Origin: Apodemus sylvaticus
Lineage: Eukaryota; Chordata; Mammalia; Rodentia; Muridae
Direction of reading: 5' to 3'
Length of the DNA stretch: 64,000 nucleotides
Assembly: GCF_947179515.1 (NCBI RefSeq)
Contig: NC_067477.1
Location: 77,908,644-77,972,643 of the forward strand
Shown: positions 21,141 through 32,997 of the stretch, piece after piece
Position numbering within the stretch: position 1 is the stretch's first letter
Layout: each line of letters starts with the position of its first letter
The notes under the pieces: generated by a model
Database searches by the model: none
What the model was told of the DNA's origin: nothing
The model's input: only the letters and a program-made list of their open reading frames with translations
Program-made: the position numbers and the translations under genes

Positions 21141-21834
21141 ATGAAGATTTGGCAATTGTGGCATAGAACTTGTGGGAGTAGGCAACCATGATTGTTCCAA
21201 CTTGTTCCCATACCATGAGAGGGACCTCATACATTACACTGCCTAAATGGCTAGGAACCAGTCAGAATAGTCCAGAGACACAGGATAAAATTTAAAAAAA
21301 AAAAAATGACTGGCAAAGAAAAAAGAAAGAAAGGATTTCTAATGATATTCTACCATATTCATAGATTGGAACTTAGCCCAATTGTCATCAGAATAGTGAC
21401 ATCCAGCAACTGATGGGAACAGATGCAGAAAACTGTACCTGAAGAGTAGAAAGAGCCAGGTGAACCCTGCATAGGAAGAAGAGGAAAGATTTTTAAGACA
21501 TAGGGAGCTGAGGACATCACAAGGTCATGGCTTACAGAATCAACTAAATAGGGTTCATAGGGGCTCATGGAAACTGAAGTGACAAACACGGACCCTGTAT
21601 GGGTCTGTGTTAGGTCTTCTATGTATACCTTATGGTTGCATAGGCTCGTGTTATTATGGAATTCCCAACAATGGGAGTAGGGGCTATCTCTGACTTGTTT
21701 GCCTGTGCCTGGGATCATTCTCTGCTATTAAGTTGCCATATTCAGCAGTGACAAGAGGGCTTATATCCAGTCTTATTATATCTTACTAGGCCATATTCAA
21801 TAGATATCCCTAAGAAGCCTATCTATTTTAGGGG
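21141..21834. other. No feature recognised
   Basis: The minus-strand frame 21359-21718 (119 codons) shows no recognisable domain. Confidence 0.4.
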
Positions 21835-21952
21835 GTACAGGAGAGGGACAGAGGAAGGGAGAAGGAAGAGGCAGAGGAACTGGGAGGATAGGAAGGAGGG
21901 AGAAAATACACTCAAGATGAAATGTATGAGACAAAAATAAAGGTTAAAAATA
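21835..21952 (+). mobile_element. Possible old L1 3' end with purine-rich tract
   Basis: A G/A-rich block (gggagaaggaagaggcagag, then aactgggaggataggaagg) followed by aagatgaaatgtatgagac and an A-rich tail resembles an old L1 3' UTR end. The microsatellite that follows probably grew from its tail. Confidence 0.45.
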
Positions 21953-21983
21953 GAAGGAAGGAAGGAAGGAAGGAAGGAAGGAA

Positions 21984-22076
<93 letters not shown>

Positions 22077-22100
22077 GTAGGTAAAGGAAAGGAAGGGAAA
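21953..22100 (+). repeat. (GGAA)n/(GAAA)n purine microsatellite
   Basis: About 8 GGAA steps are followed by about 22 GAAA steps and a mixed purine end. The minus-strand Phe/Leu/Ser frame is an artefact. Confidence 0.95.
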
Positions 22101-22699
22101 AGAAAGGAAGAGAAATAACTTATGTTCTAGCATGTGTTCTTGAACTGTTCTATAGGGAAAGACAAATAAATGCCTTGCTACACATCATCAGGCAGCATCC
22201 TGGAATTTCTCATAGGGAAGAAGTCCCACTTATTAATTACTGATTTTAGTATCTGTGCTAACAGTTTTCTGTTCAGAAAGGCTTTTCATGTTCCCATGAG
22301 TTCAAAGTTATTGTCACCTTCTCTTCTCTTGATTTTCTGCCTTAATCTTAGACATGCTGGGATTGATAGTATGAACCATTGTATAGAGTACCCTTGGTTC
22401 ACTGAAGTTAATTTGAGACCTGAGGTTATTTGTAACACCATATCTAAGTCTTAACAGAGATGAAGACCATTAAATAAAAGGAAAATAAATTATTTGGAAG
22501 TAACTTGATATTAATGAAAGAAAAGGATACCATGATGATAAAAAGTACTTGTATCTGTTGAAAAGGACAGGAGAATGACAAATTGTTCTGTTCTGTTCTC
22601 TTTATCAACATTTTCTAACTTACCTTTCTGCTGATCTTGGCCATTTGTCCCTGTGGAAATGGTAAAATTTATGCAGTTTTTCTTAATAAATTTGCATTG
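22101..22699. other. No feature recognised
   Basis: Unique-looking sequence with small frames only. Confidence 0.4.
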
Positions 22700-23038
22700 G
22701 ATAGTGCTTGCTTGGGGGGGACAGATCAGCCTGACTTCTCCTCTCAATACCACACAGTCTGCAGGGCTTCCAGGAGATTTGTTGCAGCCAAGGCAAGAGG
22801 TAGGATAGCCACCCAAACAACCGCAGAGGCTGGGAAGCTTCCAGGTACCCAGCAGACATAGGACTCTTCAACCACACAAACCACATCCCTTCCAGTCTGC
22901 ATCTGCATTGGGAAGATCAATCTATCCTCCAACTCTCAACACTGCACAGTCTCCAGTGCTCACAGGAGATCTGCCACAACCAAGGGAACAGTGAAGGACT
23001 CCCAGGAGGTCTGCTGCAGCCGGGGTAACAGTCCCCAA
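22700..23038 (+). promoter_or_regulatory. L1 5' UTR with short repeated units
   Basis: Three related segments at about 22753, 22946 and 22993 share c(t/c)ccaggag(a/g)t(t/c)tg(c/t)(t/c)gcagcc followed by a gg(c/t)aa(c/a)ag-like block. I take them as degenerate promoter repeats of an older L1 type, unlike either 5' UTR in the 47-57 kb nest. Confidence 0.55.
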
Positions 23039-23039
23039 G

Positions 23040-23440
23040 TCTTCCAGAACAAAATTATAGAAGAAAACTTCCCTAACCTAAAGAAAGAGATTCCCATAAA
23101 CATACAAGAAGCCTACATAACATCAATAGATTGAACCAGAAGAAAAATTCCTCCCATCCCACAATATTCAAAACACTATATATATAAAACAAAGAAAGAC
23201 TATTAAGAGCTGTAAGGGGAAAAGCCTATGAAACATACAAATGCAGACCAATCTGAATTGCACCAGACTTCTCAACAGAGACTCTAAAAGGCAGAAGATC
23301 CTGGACAGATGTCATGCAGATCCAAGACAAGATCCAAAGTCTAACAGAATACAGATTCCAGTCCAGGCTACTAATCTTAAAAATATGTATTTACTAATCT
23401 TACAAAGGATTCTAGAAGGGACACTCAACACAAGGAGAGT
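23040..23440 (+). pseudogene. L1 ORF1 C-terminal fragment
   Basis: The frame starts in mid-ORF1 at the NKIIEENFPNLKKE segment and runs through the nucleic-acid-binding C-terminal region with frameshifts. The coiled coil and the start codon are absent because the 5' UTR is fused directly to this point. Confidence 0.8.
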
Positions 23441-24078
23441 ATCTACAACAAAGAAAAAACAAGAAATTAATCATCTTACAACAAACCCAAAAGAAAGGAA
23501 TCACACACACATAATTTCACCTCCAACAACAAACATAACAGGAGCTAACAATAATATGTCTTTAATGTCTCTCAATATCAATGGAATCAATTCCTCAATA
23601 AAAAGACGTAAGCTAACAGTGTGGAGATGTAAACAGCAGCTGAGTGGAGACTCGGCAGATTGGTACATTCAAGAAATACACCTCAATGACAAAGACAGAT
23701 ACTATCTCAGAGTAAAAGGTTGGAAAATACTTTTCTAAGCAATGATCCCAAGAAACAGAGTTGTCATTCTAATGTCCAATAAAATAGATTTTCAACCAAA
23801 AGTTATCAAACCAGATGTGGAAGGACACTTCATTATCATCAAAGGAAACATCCCTTAATTTGAAATCTCAATTCTGAACATCTATGCTCTAAATGCAAGG
23901 TCATCACATTCATAAAAGTAACTTTTCAAAAGCTCAAAACAAACATTGAATGTCACACAATAATAGTGGAAGACTTCAACACCACACACTCAACAATAGA
24001 CAGACATGTCATTGAAACAGAAACTAAGCAGAAATACAGTGAAGCTAATAGAAGTTATAACCCAAATGGATTTAACAG

Positions 24079-24088
24079 AGATAGATAC

Positions 24089-24141
<53 letters not shown>

Positions 24142-24167
24142 CAGATCGATAGATAGACAGATAGTTG
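24079..24167 (+). repeat. (TAGA)n microsatellite inside L1 ORF2
   Basis: About 20 TAGA steps, with CAGA/TCGA variants at the right end, replace codons in the endonuclease region. Confidence 0.95.
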
Positions 24168-24357
24168 ATAGATAGGCATAGATATAAATACTTTACCCTA
24201 AAACAAAAGAATATAACTTCTACTAAACACCCCATAGTGCTTTTTCCAAAATTGAGCATGTAATCAGTCACAAAACAAGCCTCAACAAATATAAGGATAT
24301 TGAAATTATCCCATTCTTACTAACAGATCACCATGGACTAAGGTTAGGCTTTAATAA

Positions 24358-24395
24358 CAACAGCAAACAAACAAACAAACAAACAAACAAATACA
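24358..24395 (+). repeat. (CAAA)n microsatellite inside L1 ORF2
   Basis: Seven or so CAAA steps sit where ORF2 normally encodes an Asn/Lys-rich stretch. Confidence 0.9.
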
Positions 24396-24829
24396 GAAAA
24401 CCCACATACCCTTGCAAAGTGAGCAACTATCTACTCAATTATAATTTGGTCAAGGTGGAAATAAAAAAAAATTAAAGACTTTCTAGAATTCAGTGAAAAC
24501 AAAACCACAACATGCTCAAATTTACAGGACACAATAAAAACAGTCCTAAGAGGAAAATTTATAGCACTGGTGCTCTTGTAAAGAAACTGAAGAGATCCTA
24601 TCCTAGCAACTTAACAGCACAACTAAAAGCCCTAGAACAAAAAGAAGCAAACACACCCAAGAGTTTTAGAGGGCAGGAAATATCCAAAGGCAGGACCAAA
24701 ATCAACCAAAGGGAAACAAAGACAATGATATAAGAATCAGCAAATCCAAAGCTGGGTCTTTGAGAAAATCAACAAGACAGATGAATCCCCAAAGCAACCA
24801 GAGAACTTCTCCAGCTGAAAAATAACTTC

Positions 24830-26471
24830 AGCAAAGTGGCTGCATATAAAATTAACTCAAAAAAATTAGTAGCCTTTCTTTATGCAAATGACTAACAGGC
24901 TGATAAAGAAATTATGGAAACAACACCCTTCACAATAGTCACAAATAGTATAAAATATCTTAGGGTAACTCTTAACTTCAAGTGAAAGATGTATATGACA
25001 AGAACTTCAAATCTCTCAAGAAAGAAAATGAAGAAGACCTTAAAAAATGGAGATATATCCAATGCTCATGTATTGGTAGAATTAACATAGTAAATCTGGC
25101 CATTCTACCAAAAGCAATCTACAGATTCAACACAATTCCCATCAAAATTCAACCCAATTTGTCACAACATGAAAAGAGCAATTCTCTATTTCAAATGGAA
25201 AAGCAAAAATTTCATGATAGCAAAAACAATTTTTAACAAAAGAACTTCCAGGGTAATCACCATCCCTGATTTCAAAGTGTACTACAAAGCAACAGTGATA
25301 AAAACAACATTTTTTTTAAGTACAGCAACTTATAGGTCAATCAATGGACTAGAATTGAAGACCCAGAAATAAGCCTAGACAATTAAGGACACTTGATCTT
25401 CAAAAAAGAAGCCAGAAACATACAATGGAAAAAAGAAAGCATCTTCAATAAATGGTGCTGATCCAACCGGTAGTCTATATGTTTAAAAAATGAAAAAAGA
25501 TCCATATTTATCACCTTGAACAAAGATCAAGTACAAGTGAATCAAGGACTTCAACATAAAACCACATACATTGAATCTAATAGAAAAGAAAGTGGGAAAG
25601 AGCATGGAGCACATGGGCACAGAGGAAAATTTCCTAAACAGAACTCCAATGGCTCACTCTCTAAGATCAAGAATTGACAAAGGGGACCTCGTGAAACTGA
25701 AAAGCTTCTATAAGGTAAAAGACACAGTCAAGAGTACATATCAGCAACCAACAGATTGGGAAAAATCTTCACCATCCCCAGATCCAATAGAGAGCTAATA
25801 TCCAAAATACATAAAGAACTCAAGAACCTAGCCTCCAAAAAAAAACAATTAACCCACTTAAAAACGGGGTACAGAGATGAACTGAAAATTCTCAACTGAG
25901 GACTTTCAGATGGCTGAGAAGCACCTAAAGAAATGCTCAACATCCTTAGTCATTAAGAAAATGCAAATCAAAACAAGCGGAGATTCCATGTTACACCAAT
26001 CAGAATGGCTAAGATGAAAAGCTCAGATGACATCTGATGCTGGAGAGGGTGGAAAGAAGAACACTCATCCATTGCTGGAGGAATTGAAAGCTAGTACAAC
26101 CACTCTGGAAATCAATCTGGCAGTTCCTCTGGAAATTGGAAATATTTCTACCTGAAGATCCAGCTATACCACTCCTGGGTATATATCCCAAAGAAGCTCG
26201 AACATATAACAAGGACACATGCTCTTCTATGTTTATAGCAGCCATATTTATAATAGCCAGAATCTGGAAACAACCCAGATGTACCTAAACAGAAGAATGG
26301 ATACAGAAATTGTATCCATTTTACACAACGGAATACTACTCACCTATTAAATACAATGACTTCACAAATTTTTTAGGCAAATGAATGGAACTAGAAAATA
26401 ACATGCTGAGTGAGATAGCTCAGACCCCAAAGGACATGCATGGTATGGTATGTACTCACTGATACGTGGAG
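24830..26471 (+). pseudogene. L1 ORF2 C-terminal region after an RT-core deletion
   Basis: The frame resumes at the NNFSKVAAYKIN-like segment, which lies after the FADD active site, so the catalytic core is gone. It runs through the DLKKW, GRINIV and RSRIDKGDLVKL landmarks to the ORF2 end at about 26471. The best-preserved open piece is 25571-25798. Several frameshifts are present. Confidence 0.82.
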
Positions 26472-27505
26472 ATTAGCCCAAAAGCTCAGAATACCCATGA
26501 TACAACTTTCAGACCATATGAAGCATAACAACAAAGAATACCAAAGTGTAGATGCTTCAATGCCACTTAGTAGTAGGAACAAAATAACCACTAGAGGTAC
26601 AGGGAGGAAAAGTCCTAGTTGGGGGGGGGGGCAGGTTCAAGTATGGGAAAAGACAGGAGAGAAGTCCAAAGGGCCAGGATGTGAAATGGTAGAAACCACC
26701 AAGTCTCAAATGCCAGGGATGCTAGAGGCTCACAGGACCCAATGGGGATAATCATAGCCAAAATACCCAACAGATAGAACCTGAAGAGACATCCCACCCT
26801 CCCCGTATATAGTCATGGACCCCAGTGGAAGGAAGGGGTCACTGACCCATCTCAAATTTTTTTAACCCAGAATTTCTCCTCTTTAAAGGAAATACAGGGA
26901 CAAAAATGTAGTAGAGACAGAAGGAAAGGCCACCCAGAAAAGGCCACACATTGAGATCCATCTCATCTGCAGACACCAAACCCAACACTATTGCTGATGC
27001 CAAGAACTACTTGCAGACAGGAGCCCAGTAGGGCTGTCCTCTGAGAGACTCTGCCAGCACCTGTCTGAGACAGATGCAGATACAGCTAACTATTGGGCTG
27101 AGCCCAGAAACCCCAGTGGAAGAGATGGGGGAAAACTCTAGGAATCGAAGGTGATTGCAACTCCATAGGAAGAGCAGCAATATCCACTAACTGGACCCCT
27201 CAGAGCTCCCAGGAACTAAACCACCAATCCAAGAGTATACAAGGGTGGGTCCATGGCTCTTGCTACATATGTAGCAGAAGACTGCCTTAGCTAGCTCCAC
27301 TGGGAGGGGAGGAGCTTGGTCCTGTGTCGGCCTGCTGCCCAGTGAAGAGGGATGCAAAAGGGGTGATGTAGGAGTAGGTGGGTGGATGAGCACTCTCTTA
27401 AAAGCAAAGGGGAGTGAAATGGGATGGGAGGCTTCAGAGGGGAGACTGGGAAGGGGGACAACTTTTGAAATGTAAATAAATAAATAAACAAAAAAAGAAA
27501 GAAAA
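26472..27505 (+). other. L1 long 3' UTR and tail
   Basis: About 1 kb, including a G10 run at about 26622-26631, the segment ggagcccagtagggctgtcc near 27020, a purine-rich block at 27400-27455 and the terminal block acttttgaaatgtaaataaa with an A-rich tail. The minus-strand frames here (27187-27393 and 27291-27545) are antisense by-products. Confidence 0.8.
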
Positions 27506-27511
27506 ATAAGC

Positions 27512-27690
27512 TGAGAGGCTTTTGCTCAGCAAAGGACACCCTCATTTAGACAAAGCAACAGCCTAAAGAATGGGAAAGATTTTTACCAGCTACATATCTG
27601 ATAGAATAATAATATCTAAAATAAATAAATAGCTCAAATAACTAGATATAAGGGGGAAATCCCAATTAAACAATGGGAGCTCAGATACAA
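27512..27690 (+). pseudogene. Older L1 ORF2 fragment
   Basis: The text aagctgagaggcttttgctc followed by cagcaaaggacaccctcat encodes an ORF2 segment seen in older L1 (KLRGFC.AKDT-like). It lies immediately after the tail of the larger L1, which may have inserted beside or into it. Confidence 0.65.
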
Positions 27691-28744
27691 ACAGAATTAT
27701 CAATAGAGGAAACTAAAATATCTGAGAAAATGATTTTTTCTAAGTTTTCATTCCTATGTGCACAGCATGTACAATACCTAGTAGCCACCTGAAAAATGAT
27801 GAATAAGTCAGCTGCTCCAAGGCTAAGACTGGCCCTATGTTTGTGCTTTTGCACAGCATTCTTATACACATGTGTATAGATCTACATGTACAGACATACA
27901 TGCATTCACTTTTAAATAGATAGTAAAACATCATCAGTGAAAGAACACAGCCTTAAATACAGACCTATCTCCCAGCACTGGGATATGTTGATCTTTTTCT
28001 TTAATTCAAAGCCCATGAAAAGTGAACCTGCCTAAAGAAGGAGGGGTCCAATTTGGACTCTGTTATGGTCTGTATCCCTTCCTCTTCCCTCCTTTGGCTA
28101 TTTACTGATTCGTTTCCATAGGCAATCTCTTCCTAAAATCCCGTAGTTTTTTACATATTCATATCTCTTCTGACTTTCCAAATCCTCAAGTTTTAAACAC
28201 TTCCTTCCTGATAGAATCCCCATCTAGTTGATAAAAAGAAGTAACTGCCTTTATCTCCAATAGAGGATGGAGTTGACTTTTATGCATTAGTCATTCAACC
28301 TTGAATTGAATTTTGACAGGCTCTGCAGTGTATTAAATTGCTCCCGTAAGAATGAGAAGTGTATATTTCTTATTAAATGTGTAACAGAACTCAATAATGC
28401 CTGTCATTTTCCACTGCGGAGATGAACTTGAATTAAAGTGGAATTAATTCAGCTAACTTAAGCAGAAGTCTAATAACAACTTTATTTCAGTAAAGGTATA
28501 AGGCAAATAAGCAAATTCCCATGTAGAGCTCTGTAGTGCTTCAAATCATCTCTGATTCCAAATGATAGCTAAAAATATGTCAAAATAGAGACTTCAACTA
28601 ATCTCTCCCACAGCCTAGGGAAATGCTTAGATGAATGATATATATTAAAAAGAAATGAACTTTATTTTAAGCCTATGCTATTGCAGAAAAACAAGCTTGC
28701 CCTTAAGACATGTCTGTGTTGTCCACAAAGTGATCAGTTGAAGC
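27691..28744. other. No feature recognised
   Basis: Unique-looking sequence. The overlapping minus-strand frames at 27681-27934 show no recognised homology. Confidence 0.4.
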
Positions 28745-28920
28745 ACTTGTGAGGCACCTGTTATGCGCCATCATTGTCCTGGAAAATTGGCATCCTTTAT
28801 CTCACTTAACACTTGTTAAAAATAGACTAGAAGTCGTCTCCACTTTAAAAAATAAATAAAGAAGCTTAAGTATTTGAAGTTAATACATGGCATAGCTAAT
28901 GTTTGAAACCAGGGCTATCT
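28745..28920 (-). mobile_element. MIR SINE, antisense
   Basis: The order gaggcacctgttatgcgcc, catcctttatctcacttaac, ctccactttaaaaa and catggcatagctaatg..gaaaccagggct follows the antisense MIR consensus. This is a mammal-wide ancient repeat, so the surrounding DNA is old and not recently inserted. Confidence 0.75.
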
Positions 28921-29044
28921 GCAGAAGGCTGTTATTATGCTGTTTCCTTGGCAATATTCCCCTTGGTGGAATGTCTGAGAGATAAGAGATATTTTATAAG
29001 ATTTGGGGAAGGTGAGCAACTAAAAATTCCATTAGAAAGAAGCC

Positions 29045-29190
29045 TCAGCTCAAAATCAGAATGTGGTTTGCTAAATGACTTTGGAAATATCCTTAGTTCA
29101 GTTTCACATCTATAAAACTGAGAAAATAATACCTTACTGTATAGCATGAAAGGTTATAAAATAACAGTAGCAGAGTGTCTGTGTGATGGA
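29045..29190 (+). mobile_element. MIR SINE, sense
   Basis: The text tgctaaatgactttggaaat, cagtttcacatctataaaac and gagaaaataataccttact follows the sense MIR core (Lys-tRNA-derived CORE-SINE). It lies about 120 bp from the antisense MIR, in the opposite orientation. Confidence 0.75.
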
Positions 29191-32100
29191 TTTGCCTAGG
29201 ATAGACTTCCAGCCTTGTAAGAATGCTGGTACTACCAGTTGCAAGACCACATTCTTCTAGGAATGCAACATCAGTCATGAGAAGAAGTCTTTTCTAAAGT
29301 GACCAGTCACACCCCCCCCCCCCCCGGTCTGCATGGTTATAAGTGAAAATACTTACTTTGCAAAACCACTTATCACAAAATAGTATATGCCTCTCTATCT
29401 GGTACAGAAAATGTAATGGTCTTTATTTGTCTCAATGATGAGGAAGTATCATGGCTTTATACACATCCTTTTTATTATACGTATTTTATATAAGTTTTAT
29501 AGCCCAGATCTGTAAACACTGAATATTTACTTCTCTTTACATCACTCCCTATATTACTTAACAATACACTTCATTATATGCTTTAATGTCTTTCTTTTAT
29601 TGCTTATACTTTTCTTCCTTTATGTGCTTAATCATGCTAATTTTCCTCTGGGATTCTGTGTACTTTCTACTCTTAGATTGCTACTGAAACTTGCCCAACT
29701 CTCAGAGCATTTCCTTTTTTACAGCATCTCATGTGTGGGTTTTCGCCTAGTTTTAACTACTGAAGTGTGTATTATAACCCACAATACAAAACTGAACTAA
29801 ACCGCATACACTCAGGATTTAGCTTTCCATCATATCTGAGACATTCTTAACCTGATTAAAAAACGTTCTGAAGAACAGTCAGGTAAAATATTTCGCTATA
29901 GCTGAATTCTGCCTTTACCAAGTTCTTGTTTTCCTTTATTTAAATTTCCCTACTCCCACAAACCACCCTCTGCCATCCCAATTCCCCAGCTCCTCAGTAC
30001 TTTCACCTATTGTAAGCCAGGTCATAAACCTTAGGGAATCAGTATGTGGTCCCTTGGTCCATTTCTACTACTGCACACAAGGCCCTGATCTGTCTTATAT
30101 TTGGTCTCTAATAACCCCAAATACATCAATCAATGAGACATTTTCCCCAAGCCAAACATAGAGTGAATACAACCTATAAGAAAGAAGAGAAATAAAGCAA
30201 TGAGCAAAATAGCCATCATTCATCAGACAGCATCAACACACCAATGAATGTTAGAGGAACACTCACTTAGAGGACCAACCTCCGTAAGTGTTCACAGGCA
30301 TTCTTTGTTCAGCCATTTGAAGTCATTTCTCTCCCTGAAATCCCATCAGTATTCCTGCCATCTAATCCAACTAGTCAACACACTTGTGTCAAATCTTGAT
30401 AGGAGATGAGAGAGGCCTTCAAAATCACTCTAACTTTGGGCAGGGCTACTATTTCATTTTGATAAGCATGGACAAGCATCCTATGCTTATGGTTTCTTCC
30501 TAACTGATCTACTGGCTTTCCATGTAGTCACTTTGGGCTTTTGCCAATTGTTCAGACCTGCATTGTCTTTTTCTGAAGCCATAATACAACTCTTTTACTG
30601 GTAAGCTCTTTTCCATAGATAGTAAGCCCTATATTGACATTTTCCTACTTCTACAAGATAATTTATGTTCAGAGTTTTAACCCCTGTAAGTTCTTTATTT
30701 ATTCTGTAATTTCTTGCACTTTATATCCTTCCAAACAGAACTCTGTCTCCTCAACAAGGGCTCCATAGCCATCTATTTCAAGATCAGATCATGAAAACTG
30801 CAGCCATACAGGACCTTCCTCTGTTCACCTTCATTTGATCTCTCCCTCAGACTCTACTGCCAGCTACCTTTTTCTTTTCATCACCCAGTTTCTTCTGACA
30901 TAGATCTAATCTTACTAATACTTAGTGGCTTGGGCACTTCTCTTCTCCATAGTCATGTAAGTCTCTGAGTACATTTCATTTCCAGTTAGTCAGCCAGAGT
31001 TAAAGACAGAAGACTTCTAAGAACTAGAAGTGAAGGACTTTATACAACTCTGTTATTTTTTGTTTTAATGGCCTTAAAGTATTAATCAAAAACTTATTAA
31101 AGAGCATAGAGACAGGTAAAGAAAGCTAAACTATACAAGCATCCAAAGTACAAATATATGCAACTCTTTCAAATATTCCATGACAAAGATCTATAAACTC
31201 TTCAAAATGCCATCACATAAGTCCCTAATAACATTTTCATCCTACAATAGTTCCAGAGACTGATGTTGAGAAGAAATATTACTGCTCTCCACAAATCCCC
31301 TCACCTAAGTTGAGATCCATAGGGTACTTTCTCTTCCATGATTGATGCTTCTAGAGAAGTACAGGTAATACTTATCTGATTTCTAAAGCACTCTAGGAGA
31401 TTGGAGGAGATGAGAATTGATTAATGTCCTCTGAGAAAAGTTCAATAACTGTTTAGTCACAACTTGGAAATACAGCAATGCTTCTGATCTTTTACAAATT
31501 AATTTAACATTGCATTAAAAACAAAATAGGGCATGAATTGTGCTGTGCAGGGATAATCAATGGCTCGTTATCTTTACTTCTAGTTAAATGCTCTGATTCC
31601 TTCAGGGACATTAATGAGAAATATTTGGCAGTGCATAGCTGCAAATGTGCTCAAGTATTATTGATCCAATATATCTATAAAACTGATTTCATCAGGACAG
31701 AATTTATGAGCAGTAATAATGCATACTATTCTGTGGCCCAAAGTAAAAAAAAAAAAAATAAGGAAGAAAATTCTTGTGCATAAGGCAAGATTATATGGTT
31801 ATTGTGGAGAAATAATTTTAGAGCCCTTATTTTATTGTGCAGCCAGCACACTATGGCATTTAATTGCTGTCAAATATAAATCTAATTTTAAAACACCATC
31901 ACAAGTGACCAATGAAATGTTAATAGTCTTTTCATAAAACCACAATGATAGCTTTGTCACTTAGGTTGATGCTGCTAGTCTCCTTAAAAATCATCAGAAT
32001 AACCTGAAAAATCAGTTATAAAATTAGGTCTATGTTATTTGGTGTCTTTTGATATAGTGTTCACAATTATTTTTGGTATGGTAGCAAACTAATGTACATT

Positions 32101-32605
32101 TATTGTCATGTGTCCAACTGCCTGATACACATTCTCCTCTTCTGAGGGCTTTTCAAACCTTCACATCTAACATATAAAATATCTTAAGTTAACTTGCAGG
32201 CATGACAAAACTGCTAAGTATTAACTGCTACTTATCCTAAACAGTGGAATGTATGGCAAGAGATGAGCTGGTGCTTGTGGCTTTTGTTGGACAATACAGG
32301 AAAAGAGAAGAGAAGATAAATCCAATGGCTACATTATCTGGTGAGGTTTTTATGCCCTATTTTATATTAATTGCTCTAAAACAGGAGAAAAGCTAAATTA
32401 CTTTTAGGTTACATCAAGGATGATGATAAATTCACAAAAAAAGTATTATCACTAAAATGTGTTATTAAAAAAAAAGAGGTTGCATTAAGCTAAAAGCTGG
32501 CAAACTAGAGTCCCCTGTGCACTAATTAAACTTGCATAGCTGGATTGTGTCATGCAAAGGTCTATCTTTATCCAAACAGCATTATTAATAAGAGAGAATG
32601 CTGTA

Positions 32606-32608
<3 letters not shown>
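29191..32608. other. Long unique stretch, no gene recognised
   Basis: About 3.4 kb with few recent repeats. It includes a C15 run at 29311-29325 and an A13 run near 31746. A pyrimidine-rich block at 29930-30000 could be an old L1 3' end, but the match is weak. All frames are under about 85 codons, without domains or splice patterns I can support. Confidence 0.5.
29311..29325 (+). repeat. Poly-C run
   Basis: About 15 C residues, which is rare in this AT-rich sequence. Confidence 0.95.

Positions 32609-32638
<30 letters not shown>
32609..32638 (+). repeat. (CA)n microsatellite
   Basis: About 15 CA steps. The Cys/Val minus frame is an artefact. Confidence 0.95.
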
Positions 32639-32640
<2 letters not shown>

Positions 32641-32997
32641 GATATACCACATTTTAAAACTTTTATATGTTCTTTTAAAAAACTTGATCTGAAAACCCAA
32701 AATACTTAGATTACACTAGGGAAAAACCAGGTGTGCTACCTCTAGGAACAATAATAGCCAACAGTCCATTGTCTTAAAATTCATGAAGGAAGCTAGGACT
32801 AGTCTTCTTTTTCTAGTTATTTCATGGTACCAATATGAAGATAAATGTCACACCCAATCAAAATAATAGCAAAGATGTGTCATATAAGTGATATATTTTT
32901 AATTTCCCTGCATAGCATTTTATTCTAAAAGATTTATTTTCTCAATTTATAGAAACATGTAATTTTGTAATTGAGATATAAGTAAAAATTCATTGCC
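32639..32997. other. No feature recognised
   Basis: AT-rich unique-looking sequence between a CA repeat and an L1. Confidence 0.4.

Larger units (their letters stand above)
23550..24800 (+). pseudogene. L1 ORF2 endonuclease region
   Basis: The text SLMSLNINGINS (asparagine motif) near 23562, then QEIHLNDKD where QETHL is expected, then a DFN motif near 23970, shows the AP-endonuclease-like domain. The expected GDFN is VEDFN here and several stops lie between the pieces. A (TAGA)n tract at 24079-24167 has expanded inside the domain. The linker region continues to about 24800, where a deletion begins. Confidence 0.82.
22700..27505 (+). mobile_element. Defective L1, sense, with two large internal deletions
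   Basis: The element runs 5' UTR repeats (22700-23038), C-terminal half of ORF1 (23040-23440), ORF2 endonuclease region (23550-24800), ORF2 C-terminal region (24830 to about 26471), a long ~1-kb 3' UTR and an A-rich tail ending at about 27505. The ORF1 N-terminal half and about 1 kb of ORF2 containing the reverse transcriptase active site are missing. Stops and frameshifts are frequent. A TSD was not found. Confidence 0.88.

Noticed and set aside
23030..23045. Spliced L1 retrocopy (5' UTR spliced into ORF1)
   Set aside because: The ORF1 side of the junction is not preceded by AG in the uninterrupted copies, and the joined segments share a few bases. Recombination or template jumping fits better.
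29311..29325. Assembly gap or vector remnant at the poly-C run
   Set aside because: The flanks look like ordinary genomic DNA and short poly-C runs occur naturally.
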